From positions 5,084,001 through 5,148,000 of the forward strand of contig NZ_CP092488.2 in the NCBI RefSeq assembly GCF_022430545.2: 64,000 nucleotides of DNA, in the 5' to 3' direction. Below are positions 1 to 8,021 of the stretch, in pieces (position 1 is the first letter of the stretch; every line of letters starts with the position of its first letter). A model generated the notes under the pieces. The model searched no databases. It was not told the origin of the DNA and saw nothing but the letters and a program-made list of their open reading frames with translations. The translations under genes were made by a program, and so were the position numbers. This stretch comes from Mycobacterium paraterrae (lineage in GTDB: Bacteria; Actinomycetota; Actinomycetes; Mycobacteriales; Mycobacteriaceae).

Positions 1-952
1 ATGTGTCGCAGCGACGGACCGCAATACCTTTGGCGTGCAAATGCTTTCGCACTAAGGCGGCGTCGCCGACGGTAAACAGCACGAACGGCGCGTCGCCGTC
101 GACGACCTCGATGCCAGCCGAGCGCAGGCCCGCCACCATCTCGGCGCGCAGCGCCGTCAGCCTTCGCGCGCCCGCCTCGGCTTCGGCGACAGCCTCAGGC
201 GCGCAACACGCCTCGATCGCCGTCAACTGCAGGGTGCCGATCGGCCAGTGCGGCCGGGTCGCGGTCAGGCGCGCCAACACCTCCGGCGCACCCAGCGCGT
301 AGCCGACCCGCAGCCCGGCCAGCGACCACGTTTTGGTCAGGCTCCGCAGCACCAGCACGTCGGGCAACGACTCGGCGGCCAGCGATGCCGGTTCGCCCGG
401 CACTGCATCGGCGAACGCCTCGTCGACGACGACGACGCGGCCGGGACGCCGCAGCGAGATGATCTGGTCGCGCGGGTGCAGCACCCCGGTCGGGTTGGTC
501 GGGTTGCCGACCACGACGAGGTCGGCCTCGTCGGGCACTCGCGCGCCGGCCAGGCCGAACGGCGGGTCGAGCACGACATGCTGCACGGCCACGCCCGCCG
601 AGCGCAACGCGGCGTCTGGTTCGGTGAACGACGGCGCGATCAGCGCCGCGAGGGTCGGGCGCAGGTGGGCCAGCAGCGCGAACCCCTCGGCGGCGCCGGC
701 CAGCAACGCGACCTCGTCGACATCGCGGCCGTGCCGCTGTGCGACCGCGCGACGCGCCGCGAGCACGTCGTGGGCCCCCGGGTATCGGCCGAGGTCCGGC
801 AGCCGTGCAGCGAGCCGATCCGTCAACCAGCCGGGCGGCTGGGTGTCGCGGACGTTGACGGCGAAGTCGAGCATTCCGGGTTCGGCGGCCTGATCGCCGT
901 GGTAACGGGCCGCCGCGAGCGGAAACCACGCGCTCGACTCGGGATTCGCCAC
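1..952 (-). CDS. cobC: Threonine-phosphate decarboxylase / aminotransferase CobC (partial, C-terminus off left edge)
   Basis: A fold-type I PLP enzyme of the histidinol-phosphate aminotransferase/CobC family. CobC makes the aminopropanol arm of cobalamin, and its order next to ptkA, ptpA and cobD matches Rv2231c. I read about 316 residues from a GTG at 952 (VANPESSAWFP). Visible motifs are GNPTNPTG, a VVVDEAF strand and the PLP-lysine region SLTKTWSLAGLRVGY. The frame is open at position 1, so the last few dozen residues are missing. The start lacks a strong Shine-Dalgarno and could be slightly upstream. The gene is divergent from ptkA with about 43 bp between them. Family assignment is firm; decarboxylase versus aminotransferase activity is inferred from family and neighbours. 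Confidence 0.85.
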   Translation of the reverse strand, partial: MANPESSAWFPLAAARYHGDQAAEPGMLDFAVNVRDTQPPGWLTDRLAARLPDLGRYPGAHDVLAARRAVAQRHGRDVDEVALLAGAAEGFALLAHLRPTLAALIAPSFTEPDAALRSAGVAVQHVVLDPPFGLAGARVPDEADLVVVGNPTNPTGVLHPRDQIISLRRPGRVVVVDEAFADAVPGEPASLAAESLPDVLVLRSLTKTWSLAGLRVGYALGAPEVLARLTATRPHWPIGTLQLTAIEACCAPEAVAEAEAGARRLTALRAEMVAGLRSAGIEVVDGDAPFVLFTVGDAALVRKHLHAKGIAVRRCDT

Positions 953-995
953 ACCTGAAACAGTAACGACCGCGCGGCGCGGCCGGGTACGGGAC

Positions 996-1670
996 ATGGA
1001 CAATAGGGACGTGACAGGCACGATCCCGGCAGATCTGGTGATCTTCGACCTCGACGGCACGCTGACCGACTCCGCGGAGGGCATCGTGTCCAGCTTCCGC
1101 CACGCGCTCGGCGCAATCGGCGCCGCTGTCCCAGACGGCGACCTGGCCAGCCGAATCGTGGGCCCGCCGATGCACCACACCTTCCAGACCATGGGTTTGG
1201 GCGAGCATGCCGACGATGCGTTCGCCGCTTATCGAGCCGACTACACCACCCGCGGGTGGGCCATCAACAGCCTTTTCGAGGGCATCGGTCCACTGCTGGA
1301 CGACTTACGGGCCGCCGGGGTGCGCCTAGCGGTGGCCACCTCGAAGGCGGAGCCGACGGCGCAGCGCATTCTGGAACACTTCGGCCTCGACGGGCACTTC
1401 GACGTCATCGCCGGCGCCAGCGTCGACGGCACCCGGGCCGAGAAGGCCGACGTGCTGGCCCACGCGCTTGCCCAGTTGCAGCCGCTGCCCGCACGGGTGC
1501 TGATGGTCGGCGACCGTCGCCATGACGTCGAGGGCGCGGCCGCACACGGCATCGACGCGGTGGTGGTCGGCTGGGGCTACGGGCGGTCCGACTTCACGCA
1601 CGACGATGGGCCGAACGGCCCTTTGCACGTCGAGACGATCGACGAGTTGCGGAGGGCGTTGGGTGTCTGA
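996..1670 (+). CDS. ptkA: HAD-superfamily protein tyrosine kinase PtkA
   Basis: 224 residues of haloacid dehalogenase fold, with motif I DLDGTLTDS near residue 18 and the late motif VGDRRHDVEG. The order before ptpA identifies it as the Rv2232 orthologue, reported in M. tuberculosis to phosphorylate PtpA on tyrosine. The M. tuberculosis protein has a longer disordered N-terminus of roughly 65-75 residues. Here the HAD fold begins within 20 residues of the ATG, and an in-frame stop at 891-893 limits any extension to about 30 codons. The last 8 bp overlap the GTG of ptpA, which suggests translational coupling. A phosphoglycolate phosphatase-like activity is what the fold alone would predict. 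Confidence 0.85.
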   Translation: MDNRDVTGTIPADLVIFDLDGTLTDSAEGIVSSFRHALGAIGAAVPDGDLASRIVGPPMHHTFQTMGLGEHADDAFAAYRADYTTRGWAINSLFEGIGPLLDDLRAAGVRLAVATSKAEPTAQRILEHFGLDGHFDVIAGASVDGTRAEKADVLAHALAQLQPLPARVLMVGDRRHDVEGAAAHGIDAVVVGWGYGRSDFTHDDGPNGPLHVETIDELRRALGV

Positions 1671-2157
1671 CCAAAAACTGCACATCACGTTCGTGTGCAC
1701 CGGCAACATCTGCCGATCGCCTATGGCGGAGAAGATGTTTGCCCACCAGATCACCGAACGTGGCCTCGATGACGTCGTGCGGGTGAGCAGCGCCGGCACC
1801 GCCGGGTGGCACATCGGCAAGGCCGCCGACGAGCGGGCCAACCGGGTGCTGCGCGCCCACGGCTATCCCACCGACCACCGCGCGGCACAGGTCGATATCG
1901 ACCACATCAACGCCGACTTGGTGATCGCGCTGGCCCGCAATCACGTGCCGCTGCTGCAGCAGATGGGCGTCGACGCCGATCGGATCCGAATGCTGCGATC
2001 CTTCGACCCGCGCTCGGGCGCCTTTGTTCTCGACGTCGACGACCCCTACTACGGCGACAACCACGACTTCGAGATCACTTTCGCCGCCATCGAAGCGTCG
2101 CTGCCCGGACTGCATACGTGGGTCGACGAGCAACTGGCCAACGGCGGGTCCGGCTGA
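1663..2157 (+). CDS. ptpA: Low-molecular-weight protein tyrosine phosphatase PtpA
   Basis: 164 residues from a GTG at 1663 that lies inside the end of ptkA. The P-loop CTGNICRS is at residues 12-19, with the nucleophilic Cys, Arg and Ser present. The catalytic Asp loop is seen as DVDDPYYG near the C-terminus. In pathogenic mycobacteria PtpA is secreted and blocks phagosome acidification; here the role may simply be the housekeeping partner of PtkA. Length matches the M. tuberculosis protein (163 aa). Its TGA overlaps the ATG of the following SURF1 gene by one base, so ptkA, ptpA and the SURF1 gene look like one transcript. Confidence 0.93.
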   Translation: MSDQKLHITFVCTGNICRSPMAEKMFAHQITERGLDDVVRVSSAGTAGWHIGKAADERANRVLRAHGYPTDHRAAQVDIDHINADLVIALARNHVPLLQQMGVDADRIRMLRSFDPRSGAFVLDVDDPYYGDNHDFEITFAAIEASLPGLHTWVDEQLANGGSG

Positions 2158-2981
2158 TGCGCCGGCTGGCCTTCCTGCTGCGGCCGGGCTGGATCGCGCT
2201 GGCCATCGTCGTGATCGCGTTCACCTACCTGTGCTTCAGCGTCCTCGCGCCATGGCAGCTGGGGAAGAACACCAAGACCTCGCGGGAGAACAACCAGATT
2301 CAACGCTCGCTGACCTCCGACCCGGTCGCGCTGAAAACGCTATTGCCGCAGCAGGATTCGTCGGCTCCGGATGGGCAGTGGCGCAAGGTCACCGCGACCG
2401 GGCATTATCTGCCGGACAAGCAGGTGGTGGCCCGGCTGCGGGTCGCCGACGGTGACCAGGCGATGGAAGTGCTGCTGCCGTTCGTGGTCGACGGCGGGCC
2501 GACCGTGCTGGTCGACCGAGGCTACGTGCGGCCGCTACCGGGTTCGCGGGTGCCCCCGATCCCCCCGCCGCCCCGCGACGCCGTGACGCTGACGGCTCGG
2601 CTACGTGATTCCGAGGGCCCGGTGCTCGACAAGGAGTCTTTCGTGAGTGACGGTGTGCGGCAAGTGTATTCGATCAGCACGAGTCAGATCGCGACGCTGA
2701 TCGGCACTCCCCTGGCCGGCTCGTACCTGCAATTGGTCGACGACCAACCGGGCGGTTTGGGCGTCATCGCCCTGCCGCACCTGGACGCCGGACCCTTCCT
2801 GTCCTACGGCATTCAATGGATCACGTTCGGTGTCGTGGCCCCGATCCTGTTGGGCTACTTTGCCTATGCCGAAGTGCGAGCAAGGCGCGCCGAGAAGGAG
2901 CACGGCAACGTACGGGCGGAGAAACCGGCCCCGACGACCGTCGAGGAAAAACTCACCGACCGCTACGGACGGCGACGCTGA
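2157..2981 (+). CDS. SURF1-family cytochrome oxidase assembly protein
   Basis: 274 residues with two transmembrane helices bracketing a periplasmic domain, the standard SURF1 layout. The N-terminal helix (about residues 11-33) is followed by APWQLGKN; the second helix lies near residues 222-242. The conserved LVDRGYVRP and the GPFLSYGIQW segment before helix 2 support SURF1. The family helps heme and copper-centre assembly of aa3-type cytochrome oxidase. It corresponds in position to Rv2235. It starts in a TGATG overlap with ptpA. The 3' end overlaps the convergent cobD gene by 29 bp. The charged tail (EKLTDRYGRRR) is typical of the actinobacterial versions. Confidence 0.88.
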   Translation: MRRLAFLLRPGWIALAIVVIAFTYLCFSVLAPWQLGKNTKTSRENNQIQRSLTSDPVALKTLLPQQDSSAPDGQWRKVTATGHYLPDKQVVARLRVADGDQAMEVLLPFVVDGGPTVLVDRGYVRPLPGSRVPPIPPPPRDAVTLTARLRDSEGPVLDKESFVSDGVRQVYSISTSQIATLIGTPLAGSYLQLVDDQPGGLGVIALPHLDAGPFLSYGIQWITFGVVAPILLGYFAYAEVRARRAEKEHGNVRAEKPAPTTVEEKLTDRYGRRR

Positions 2982-3918
2982 CCGCGCCCAGCCCGGCGAC
3001 GGTCAACGCCGCAGCCGCCTGCACGGCCCGCGAAAGCCGCACGGCGCGGTGCACATCGGACACCCTCGGCGGCGAACCGTCACCCAGGGTCGGGCGGATC
3101 TGGAGCTCGTAGTGATAGTGAGTCGGGCCGCCAAGCCGGACGCCCAGCGCGCCGGCAAACGCCGCTTCGACGACACCGGCATTCGGGCTGGGATGACGGC
3201 CCGCGTCGCGGCGCCACGCCCGTACCGCGCCCACCGGCGACCCACCGACGAGCGGCGCGCACACCACGGCCAGGGCCGCCGTCACCCGCGCCGCAACGTA
3301 GTTGGCCGCATCATCCAATCGCGCTGCCGCCCAACCGAACCGGGTGTAGCGCGGTGACCGGTGCCCGACCATTGCGTCCAGGGTGTTGACGGCTCGGTAC
3401 CCGAGAACGCCGGGCACGCCGCCGACCGCCGCCCACAACAGCGGTGCCACCTGCGCGTCGGAGGTGTTCTCGGCCAACGATTCCAACGTCGCCCGGGTCA
3501 GACCGGCGGTGTCGAGCGTGGCCGGATCACGTCCGCACAGCGAGGGCAACAGCCGTCGGGCACCGTCCAGGTTGTCGCGAGCTAGGAGGTCGCCCATCTG
3601 CGATCCGACGTGCGCCAGCGATGTTCCGCCGAGTGCGACCCAGGTCGCCACCGCGGTCGTCATCACCGATGGCAAGACACCGCACCGGCTGGCCCGCCAC
3701 TCCAAAAAGGCACCGAACCCGCTGACCGAGCCGACCAGGACGGCGACGTGGCGTAGCCCGGCGGACCGGCTGTCGCGATAGGTGAATTGCTCAAGCGAGC
3801 CTGCGGCAGTGCCAAATCCGGCTACCGGATGACCCGTCCGCGGATCGCCAAGGACCACGTCGGCCAGGTATCCCGCCACCACACCGACGACCCTGGTTTG
3901 CCGCGCCGTGTTAATCAC
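2953..3918 (-). CDS. cobD: Adenosylcobinamide-phosphate synthase CobD/CbiB
   Basis: 321-residue integral membrane protein. The N-terminal GYLADVVLGDPRTGHPVAGFG signature and the SLAENTSDAQVAPLLWAAVGG segment are diagnostic of CobD/CbiB. It attaches the aminopropanol moiety supplied by the CobC-type enzyme to adenosylcobyric acid, so cobC and cobD, 2 kb apart here, act in consecutive steps. No cobalamin riboswitch consensus is visible upstream (3919-4059). The 3' end runs 29 bp into the convergent SURF1 gene. Length matches the family (about 310-320 aa). Confidence 0.93.
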   Translation of the reverse strand: MINTARQTRVVGVVAGYLADVVLGDPRTGHPVAGFGTAAGSLEQFTYRDSRSAGLRHVAVLVGSVSGFGAFLEWRASRCGVLPSVMTTAVATWVALGGTSLAHVGSQMGDLLARDNLDGARRLLPSLCGRDPATLDTAGLTRATLESLAENTSDAQVAPLLWAAVGGVPGVLGYRAVNTLDAMVGHRSPRYTRFGWAAARLDDAANYVAARVTAALAVVCAPLVGGSPVGAVRAWRRDAGRHPSPNAGVVEAAFAGALGVRLGGPTHYHYELQIRPTLGDGSPPRVSDVHRAVRLSRAVQAAAALTVAGLGAVSVAVRSGR

Positions 3919-4059
3919 CCCGGCAGCGTCTCATGCCTGATCTAGCCGGAAACGGCCTCGCGGCGCCGCGACAATGGCGTTTCTTCCGTGACCACTGCGC
4001 GCGCTCGACGGGACCGTTCTGCTCAGAAACCAGCAGCGAGAAATCGAGCGGTGCTGGCC

Positions 4060-4209
4060 TTAGCCGAAGATGGTCAGGGCGACCATGCCGATGATGCCGA
4101 CGATGGCCAACCAGAACCACGGCTGCAAGAAGATCGGGCCGGTGGTTTGGTCGAAGTCCTTGGGGAGGACGTCGCTGTCAGTGCGCTTGGAAGAAAGCTG
4201 CGAAGTCAT
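4060..4209 (-). CDS. 49-residue single-pass membrane peptide (short gene)
   Basis: An ATG at 4209 opens 49 codons ending in TAA (4060-4062). The peptide begins MTSQLSSKRTDSDVLPKDF and continues with a polar stretch, then one hydrophobic helix (PWFWLAIVGIIGMVALTIFG) at the extreme C-terminus. That is a tail-anchored arrangement. The coding region shows high GC at third positions and a clean polar-then-hydrophobic layout, unlike an accidental frame. It lies upstream of and in the same direction as cobD, 141 bp away. I do not recognise a named family. Small tail-anchored peptides often act as accessory subunits of respiratory or transport complexes, but here that is only a guess. Confidence 0.72.
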   Translation of the reverse strand: MTSQLSSKRTDSDVLPKDFDQTTGPIFLQPWFWLAIVGIIGMVALTIFG

Positions 4210-4343
4210 GTAGCAAGCATGACTAATTAGAGTGCCGAAGTAAATGTGGCGCTCGCCACGCTAAACCAGATGATGAGACATGGGTCACACTGGTTGGACG
4301 CCGGCGACCCGTCGGTGCTGGCCGCCCGAAAGGATCTCCCGTC

Positions 4344-4748
4344 ATGGCTTTCCCCGCCTTGAACCATGTGGCCCTGACCGTGCGCGACATGGCGGTGAGC
4401 GGTCCCTGGTACCGCCGGCTATTTGACGCCGAACCGGTCCTCGACGAGCACACCGCCGCCGGATTCCGGCATCTGGTGTGGGTGCTCGACGGCGGCACCC
4501 TGGTCGGCATCCACCAGCACGAGCATCCAGCGCCCGACGAGCGTTTCAGCGAGTTTCGGGTTGGGCTTGACCATGTCGGGTTCGGTTGCGCGGATCGCAC
4601 CGAGCTGGAGAGGTGGATGGAGCGGCTCAACGAACTCCGCATCCAGCATGGCGGCATCGTCGACGCTCCCTACGGCTCGGGGCTGAGCTTCCGGGATCCC
4701 GAGGGCATTGCGCTGGAGTTCTTCGCACCGCCGGGCTCAGCCGGCTGA
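4344..4748 (+). CDS. VOC (glyoxalase/bleomycin-resistance) family protein
   Basis: 134 residues, one complete pair of beta-alpha-beta-beta-beta modules. The first module starts LNHVALTVRDM (metal-type His near residue 9). The second starts LDHVGFGC and ends RDPEGIALEFF, where the Glu is the usual last metal ligand. VOC proteins isomerise, open or shield small ligands using a divalent metal; the substrate cannot be told from sequence. Start ATG at 4344 follows an AAGGA-like stretch. It precedes the cutinase gene by 40 bp in the same direction, but the two need not be functionally linked. Confidence 0.85.
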   Translation: MAFPALNHVALTVRDMAVSGPWYRRLFDAEPVLDEHTAAGFRHLVWVLDGGTLVGIHQHEHPAPDERFSEFRVGLDHVGFGCADRTELERWMERLNELRIQHGGIVDAPYGSGLSFRDPEGIALEFFAPPGSAG

Positions 4749-4788
4749 TGGCTCCCCACGCACGTCGACGATGTGCCAGCATGAGCGA

Positions 4789-5481
4789 ATGAGCGCGCCG
4801 AGGACCGCCCGGCTGGTGGGCGCCATGACAGTCGCGACCTGGTCTGCGTTGGTGGGCGCCGCCACCACTCCTCCTACCTCTTCCGCCGCTCCATGTCCGG
4901 ACGTTGACGTGACATTCGCCCGCGCCACCGGCGAACCGCCCGGCGTAGGCCAGGTCGGGCAGGAATTCATCAATGCTCTGCGCACGCGTGCCGGTAACCG
5001 TTCCATCGCGGTCTACGCGGTCAACTATCCCGCCACGGAAGACTTCGTCCCGTCGGCGAACGCCGGAACCGAGGACGCCAACGCACACGTCAACGGGGTC
5101 GCCGCAAGCTGCCCCAACACCAAATTGGTGCTAGGCGGGTACTCGCAGGGCGCGCTTGTCATCGACCAGATCACCATTGCCCAGGCCCCGGTGGCAGGGT
5201 TCGTGCCGGACATCCTGACCGCCGAAGTCGCCGGCCATGTGGCGGCGCTCGCCCTGTTCGGCAATCCGTCGGACCGATTCCTGGGCGCTCCGGTGAGCAC
5301 CGTCAGCCCGTGGTACGGGGCGAAGGCGATTGACCTCTGCGCGCCCGGCGACCCGGTCTGCACCCCCGGCGCCATGTTCACCGCGCCGACGCCCGAAGAG
5401 ATGCGCAATCCAGCGCACCTCTCCTATCCGCACTCCGGAATGCCCACGCAGGCAGCCGATTTCGTAGCAAGTCACCTATAG
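4789..5481 (+). CDS. Secreted cutinase-family serine esterase
   Basis: 230 residues with an N-terminal hydrophobic signal sequence ending near SSAAPCPDVDV, so export by Sec is expected. The mature part has the cutinase fold: nucleophile motif GGYSQG (Ser119), the Asp region CAPGDPVC with its disulfide cysteines, and a catalytic His near HLSYPHS. Mycobacterial cutinase-like proteins hydrolyse short- to medium-chain esters or phospholipids. ATG 4789 gives a normal signal peptide; an in-frame ATG at 4771 would add six residues (MCQHER) and is less likely. Substrate is not predictable. Confidence 0.9.
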   Translation: MSAPRTARLVGAMTVATWSALVGAATTPPTSSAAPCPDVDVTFARATGEPPGVGQVGQEFINALRTRAGNRSIAVYAVNYPATEDFVPSANAGTEDANAHVNGVAASCPNTKLVLGGYSQGALVIDQITIAQAPVAGFVPDILTAEVAGHVAALALFGNPSDRFLGAPVSTVSPWYGAKAIDLCAPGDPVCTPGAMFTAPTPEEMRNPAHLSYPHSGMPTQAADFVASHL

Positions 5482-5496
5482 CCGCGACGAACGTCG

Positions 5497-6009
5497 CTAC
5501 CGCTTCGTCAGCTCGAAGACCCGGATGTCGCGGTCGGTTCGGTTCCGGTACGCGTCATAGTTGCTGGCGTAGTCGGCGAAACGCTGGTAGACGCGCTCAC
5601 TTTCGGGCCCGGTCAGGCGTTTGGCGACGACGGGTATCTCGCGTCCACCCATCGTCACCCACGCGTTGGGATCGGCCAGGAGGTTCGACGACCACGCCGG
5701 ATGCCGGGCTTGCCCAAAGTTGCTGCCCACCAGAAACAGTCGGTCGCCCTCGCGCAAATACGTCAGTGGTATTTCCCGTCGCTGTCCCGTCTTGCTGCCC
5801 GTCGTCGAGAGCAGCAGCAGCGGCACGCCGACCGGACCGAAGATCGTGAAGCGTCCACGACTACGTCGAAGCAGTCGGTGATCCAAGGGCGTCAGCTTCC
5901 GGACACACCACGCCCCCGCCTTCGAGCCGAGAACAGCGGTGATCGGCCGCAGCACGAGCCGCCCAGGCTCGCGGCCCCACCGCACATCGGGAAACACGTC
6001 TTCGCTCAT
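5497..6009 (-). CDS. Deazaflavin (F420)-dependent nitroreductase-family protein
   Basis: 170 residues of the DDN/DUF385 split-barrel family, which uses F420 in mycobacteria. The signature is STTGSKTGQRREIPLTY followed by FLVGSNFGQARHPAWSSNL, the usual cofactor-binding stretch. I start at ATG 6009 (MSEDVFPDV). The reading frame stays open far upstream, but that part is antisense to the GH6 gene. It is divergent from the cellulase-like gene (start 6127) with 117 bp between them. Family members reduce quinones or nitroaromatic drugs; the natural substrate here is unknown. Confidence 0.85.
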   Translation of the reverse strand: MSEDVFPDVRWGREPGRLVLRPITAVLGSKAGAWCVRKLTPLDHRLLRRSRGRFTIFGPVGVPLLLLSTTGSKTGQRREIPLTYLREGDRLFLVGSNFGQARHPAWSSNLLADPNAWVTMGGREIPVVAKRLTGPESERVYQRFADYASNYDAYRNRTDRDIRVFELTKR

Positions 6010-6126
6010 GGCGGGGACTATCCACCACGCCCGGACCTCGCGAGCCGAGTTCGACAGATTCGCGATGGGGAGGCCTCCGTCGACCGCGATTGGCGCTCGC
6101 TGTCCGGTAGCACTAATTTCCCAAGG

Positions 6127-7128
6127 GTGACGTTCTCCGCTGCCAGTGCAGTCGCGCGATGGATTTCTCCCCTTCTGACCGTGGCCGCCATGGTCGCCCT
6201 GGGCGTCGTGGCCGATCCGGTTCCGGCGCATCGGGCCCCGTCGGTGCGGTTGGCCGACGCCGGCAATCCCCTGGCCGGCGCCCCCTTCTACGTCAACCCC
6301 ACCTCCGCGGCGATGCGAGCCGCGCAGCATGCCGATCCGCCGAGTCCTGAGCTGACCGCGGTCGCCAACACCCCGCAGGCGTACTGGATCGTTCCAGGCT
6401 CGTCGGCCTCGACCGTCGGTAAGTACACCGGCGACGCGGCGGCGGCCGGCGCGATTCCGGTGTTGACGATCTATGGGATCCCGAACCGCGACTGTGGCAG
6501 TTTCGCCGCAGGCGGCATGGGATCGGGTGACGCCTACCGCGGTTGGATCGACACCATTGCATCGCAAGTGGGCGGGTCGAGGGCAGCGATCATCGTCGAA
6601 CCCGACGCCCTGGCCATGGCCGACTGCCTGTCGGGTAGCCAGCGCGAAGAACGCTACGACCTGATCCGCTACGCCGTCGACACGCTGACCCGCAACCCGG
6701 CCGCGGCGGTGTACGTCGACGGTGGCCACATCAAATGGCACAGCCCTGCAGACATGGCCGACCGGCTGAACAAAGCCGGTGTTGGGCATGCGCGAGGCTT
6801 TAGCCTGAACGTCGCGAACTTCTTCACCACCGAGGACGAAATCGGCTACGGCGAAGCCATTTCGGGGCTCACCAACGGTTCGCATTACGTGATCGACACC
6901 TCCCGCAACGGCGCCGGCCCCGCGCCCGCTTCCAGGCTCGACTGGTGCAACCCGGGCGGACGCGCACTCGGCACCCCGCCGACGGCGGCCACCGCGGGTG
7001 CGCATGCCGATGCCTACCTCTGGATCAAACGCCCGGGTGAATCCGACGGATCGTGCGACAAAGGCGACCCACCGGCGGGAACATTCGTAAACCAGTACGT
7101 CGTTGACCTGGCCCGTGCGGCCCACTAG
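6127..7128 (+). CDS. Secreted glycoside hydrolase family 6 (cellulase CelA-like)
   Basis: 333 residues with a signal peptide (hydrophobic core VARWISPLLTVAAMVALGVVA). The catalytic barrel has GH6 signatures: NPTSAAMRAA, VLTIYGIPNRDCGSFAAGG, IIVEPDALAMADCL with the catalytic-type Asp residues, and the C-terminal DAYLWIKRPGESDGSCD. It resembles mycobacterial CelA1, an exported endo-beta-1,4-glucanase. Length fits a single catalytic domain with no carbohydrate-binding module. The GTG at 6127 places the signal peptide properly; frame upstream of it overlaps the divergent oxidoreductase gene and is not used. In mycobacteria such enzymes may act on self-made cellulose in biofilms or on plant material. 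Confidence 0.88.
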   Translation: MTFSAASAVARWISPLLTVAAMVALGVVADPVPAHRAPSVRLADAGNPLAGAPFYVNPTSAAMRAAQHADPPSPELTAVANTPQAYWIVPGSSASTVGKYTGDAAAAGAIPVLTIYGIPNRDCGSFAAGGMGSGDAYRGWIDTIASQVGGSRAAIIVEPDALAMADCLSGSQREERYDLIRYAVDTLTRNPAAAVYVDGGHIKWHSPADMADRLNKAGVGHARGFSLNVANFFTTEDEIGYGEAISGLTNGSHYVIDTSRNGAGPAPASRLDWCNPGGRALGTPPTAATAGAHADAYLWIKRPGESDGSCDKGDPPAGTFVNQYVVDLARAAH

Positions 7129-7157
7129 CTAGCCACAGATCGACTGGAGGACAACGA

Positions 7158-8006
7158 ATGTTCGCCGCTTTGAAGGCAGCCGGTATTGCTTCGACCGTGG
7201 CCTTGGCGTTGGTGCTGGGCGCGGTTCCCGCACTGGCCGATCCGCCGCCCGACGATCCGGGGGCGGGCCAGAACCCGGGTCCACCTCCGCCGCCCGCAGG
7301 CCCACCTCCGCCGAAGGTCTTTCCTGCCAACGGAGCAACGGTGGGTGTGGCCCAGCCGATCATCATCAACTTCCCCGGGCTGGTCGATGACGCGGGTGCC
7401 ACCGAGAACGCCATCCACATCACGTCGAACCCGCCGGTCGACGGCAAGTTCTACTGGATGAAGCCGACGCAGCTGCGCTGGCGCCCGTTGAGCTTCTGGC
7501 CCGCGCACACCACAGTCACCGTCGACACGGGTGCGGGCGTCTCCACCTTCCAAACCGGAGACACCCTGCTGGCCACAGCGGACGACACCACGCACCAGCT
7601 CACCGTCACCCGCAACGGCGCCGTAGAGAAGGTCATTCCGATGTCGATGGGAATGACGTCCGGCGGGCATCAAACCCCGAACGGCACGTATTACGTGCAG
7701 GAGAAGATGCCTTCGGTCGTGATGGACTCTTCGACCTACGGCGTTCCGGTCAACTCGGCGTACGGCTACAGGACGACCGTCGAGCTGGCCGTCCGATTCG
7801 ACGACAGCGGCGACTTCGTGCACAGCGCGCCGTGGTCGGTGGACGACCAGGGCAAGCGCGACGTCAGCCATGGCTGCATCAACATCAGCCCGTCCAACGC
7901 GAAGTGGTTCTTCGACAACTTCAATGCCGGAGATCCAATCGTCGTGACCCACACCAGTGGCGGCACCTATTCCCGGCACGACGGCTCCAACGACTGGCAG
8001 CTCTGA
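7158..8006 (+). CDS. L,D-transpeptidase with Ig-like domain (exported)
   Basis: 282 residues. Signal peptide (TVALALVLGAVPALA) is followed by a proline-rich linker of about 30 residues (PPPPPAGPPPPK). Next comes an Ig-like bacterial domain and a YkuD catalytic domain whose motif SHGCINIS places the catalytic Cys at residue 240 and its His at residue 238. These enzymes form 3-3 meso-DAP cross-links in peptidoglycan and are inhibited by carbapenems. A good Shine-Dalgarno (GGAGG) precedes the ATG. It starts 29 bp after the GH6 gene and may be co-transcribed. Only one Ig-like domain is evident, as in shorter mycobacterial paralogues. Confidence 0.92.
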   Translation: MFAALKAAGIASTVALALVLGAVPALADPPPDDPGAGQNPGPPPPPAGPPPPKVFPANGATVGVAQPIIINFPGLVDDAGATENAIHITSNPPVDGKFYWMKPTQLRWRPLSFWPAHTTVTVDTGAGVSTFQTGDTLLATADDTTHQLTVTRNGAVEKVIPMSMGMTSGGHQTPNGTYYVQEKMPSVVMDSSTYGVPVNSAYGYRTTVELAVRFDDSGDFVHSAPWSVDDQGKRDVSHGCINISPSNAKWFFDNFNAGDPIVVTHTSGGTYSRHDGSNDWQL

Positions 8007-8021
8007 CGGCTGCCCGAGAAG

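Noticed and set aside
195..1208. 337-codon minus-strand frame over cobC/ptkA
   Set aside because: Arg/Gly/Ala-rich out-of-frame translation; it crosses the true CobC frame and overlaps the start of ptkA in antisense.
3919..4059. Cobalamin riboswitch upstream of cobD
   Set aside because: No B12-box-like consensus or conserved fold visible in the 141 bp.
6010..7125. Upstream extension of the deazaflavin oxidoreductase frame
   Set aside because: It is antisense to the GH6 gene; ATG 6009 starts at the conserved family N-terminus.
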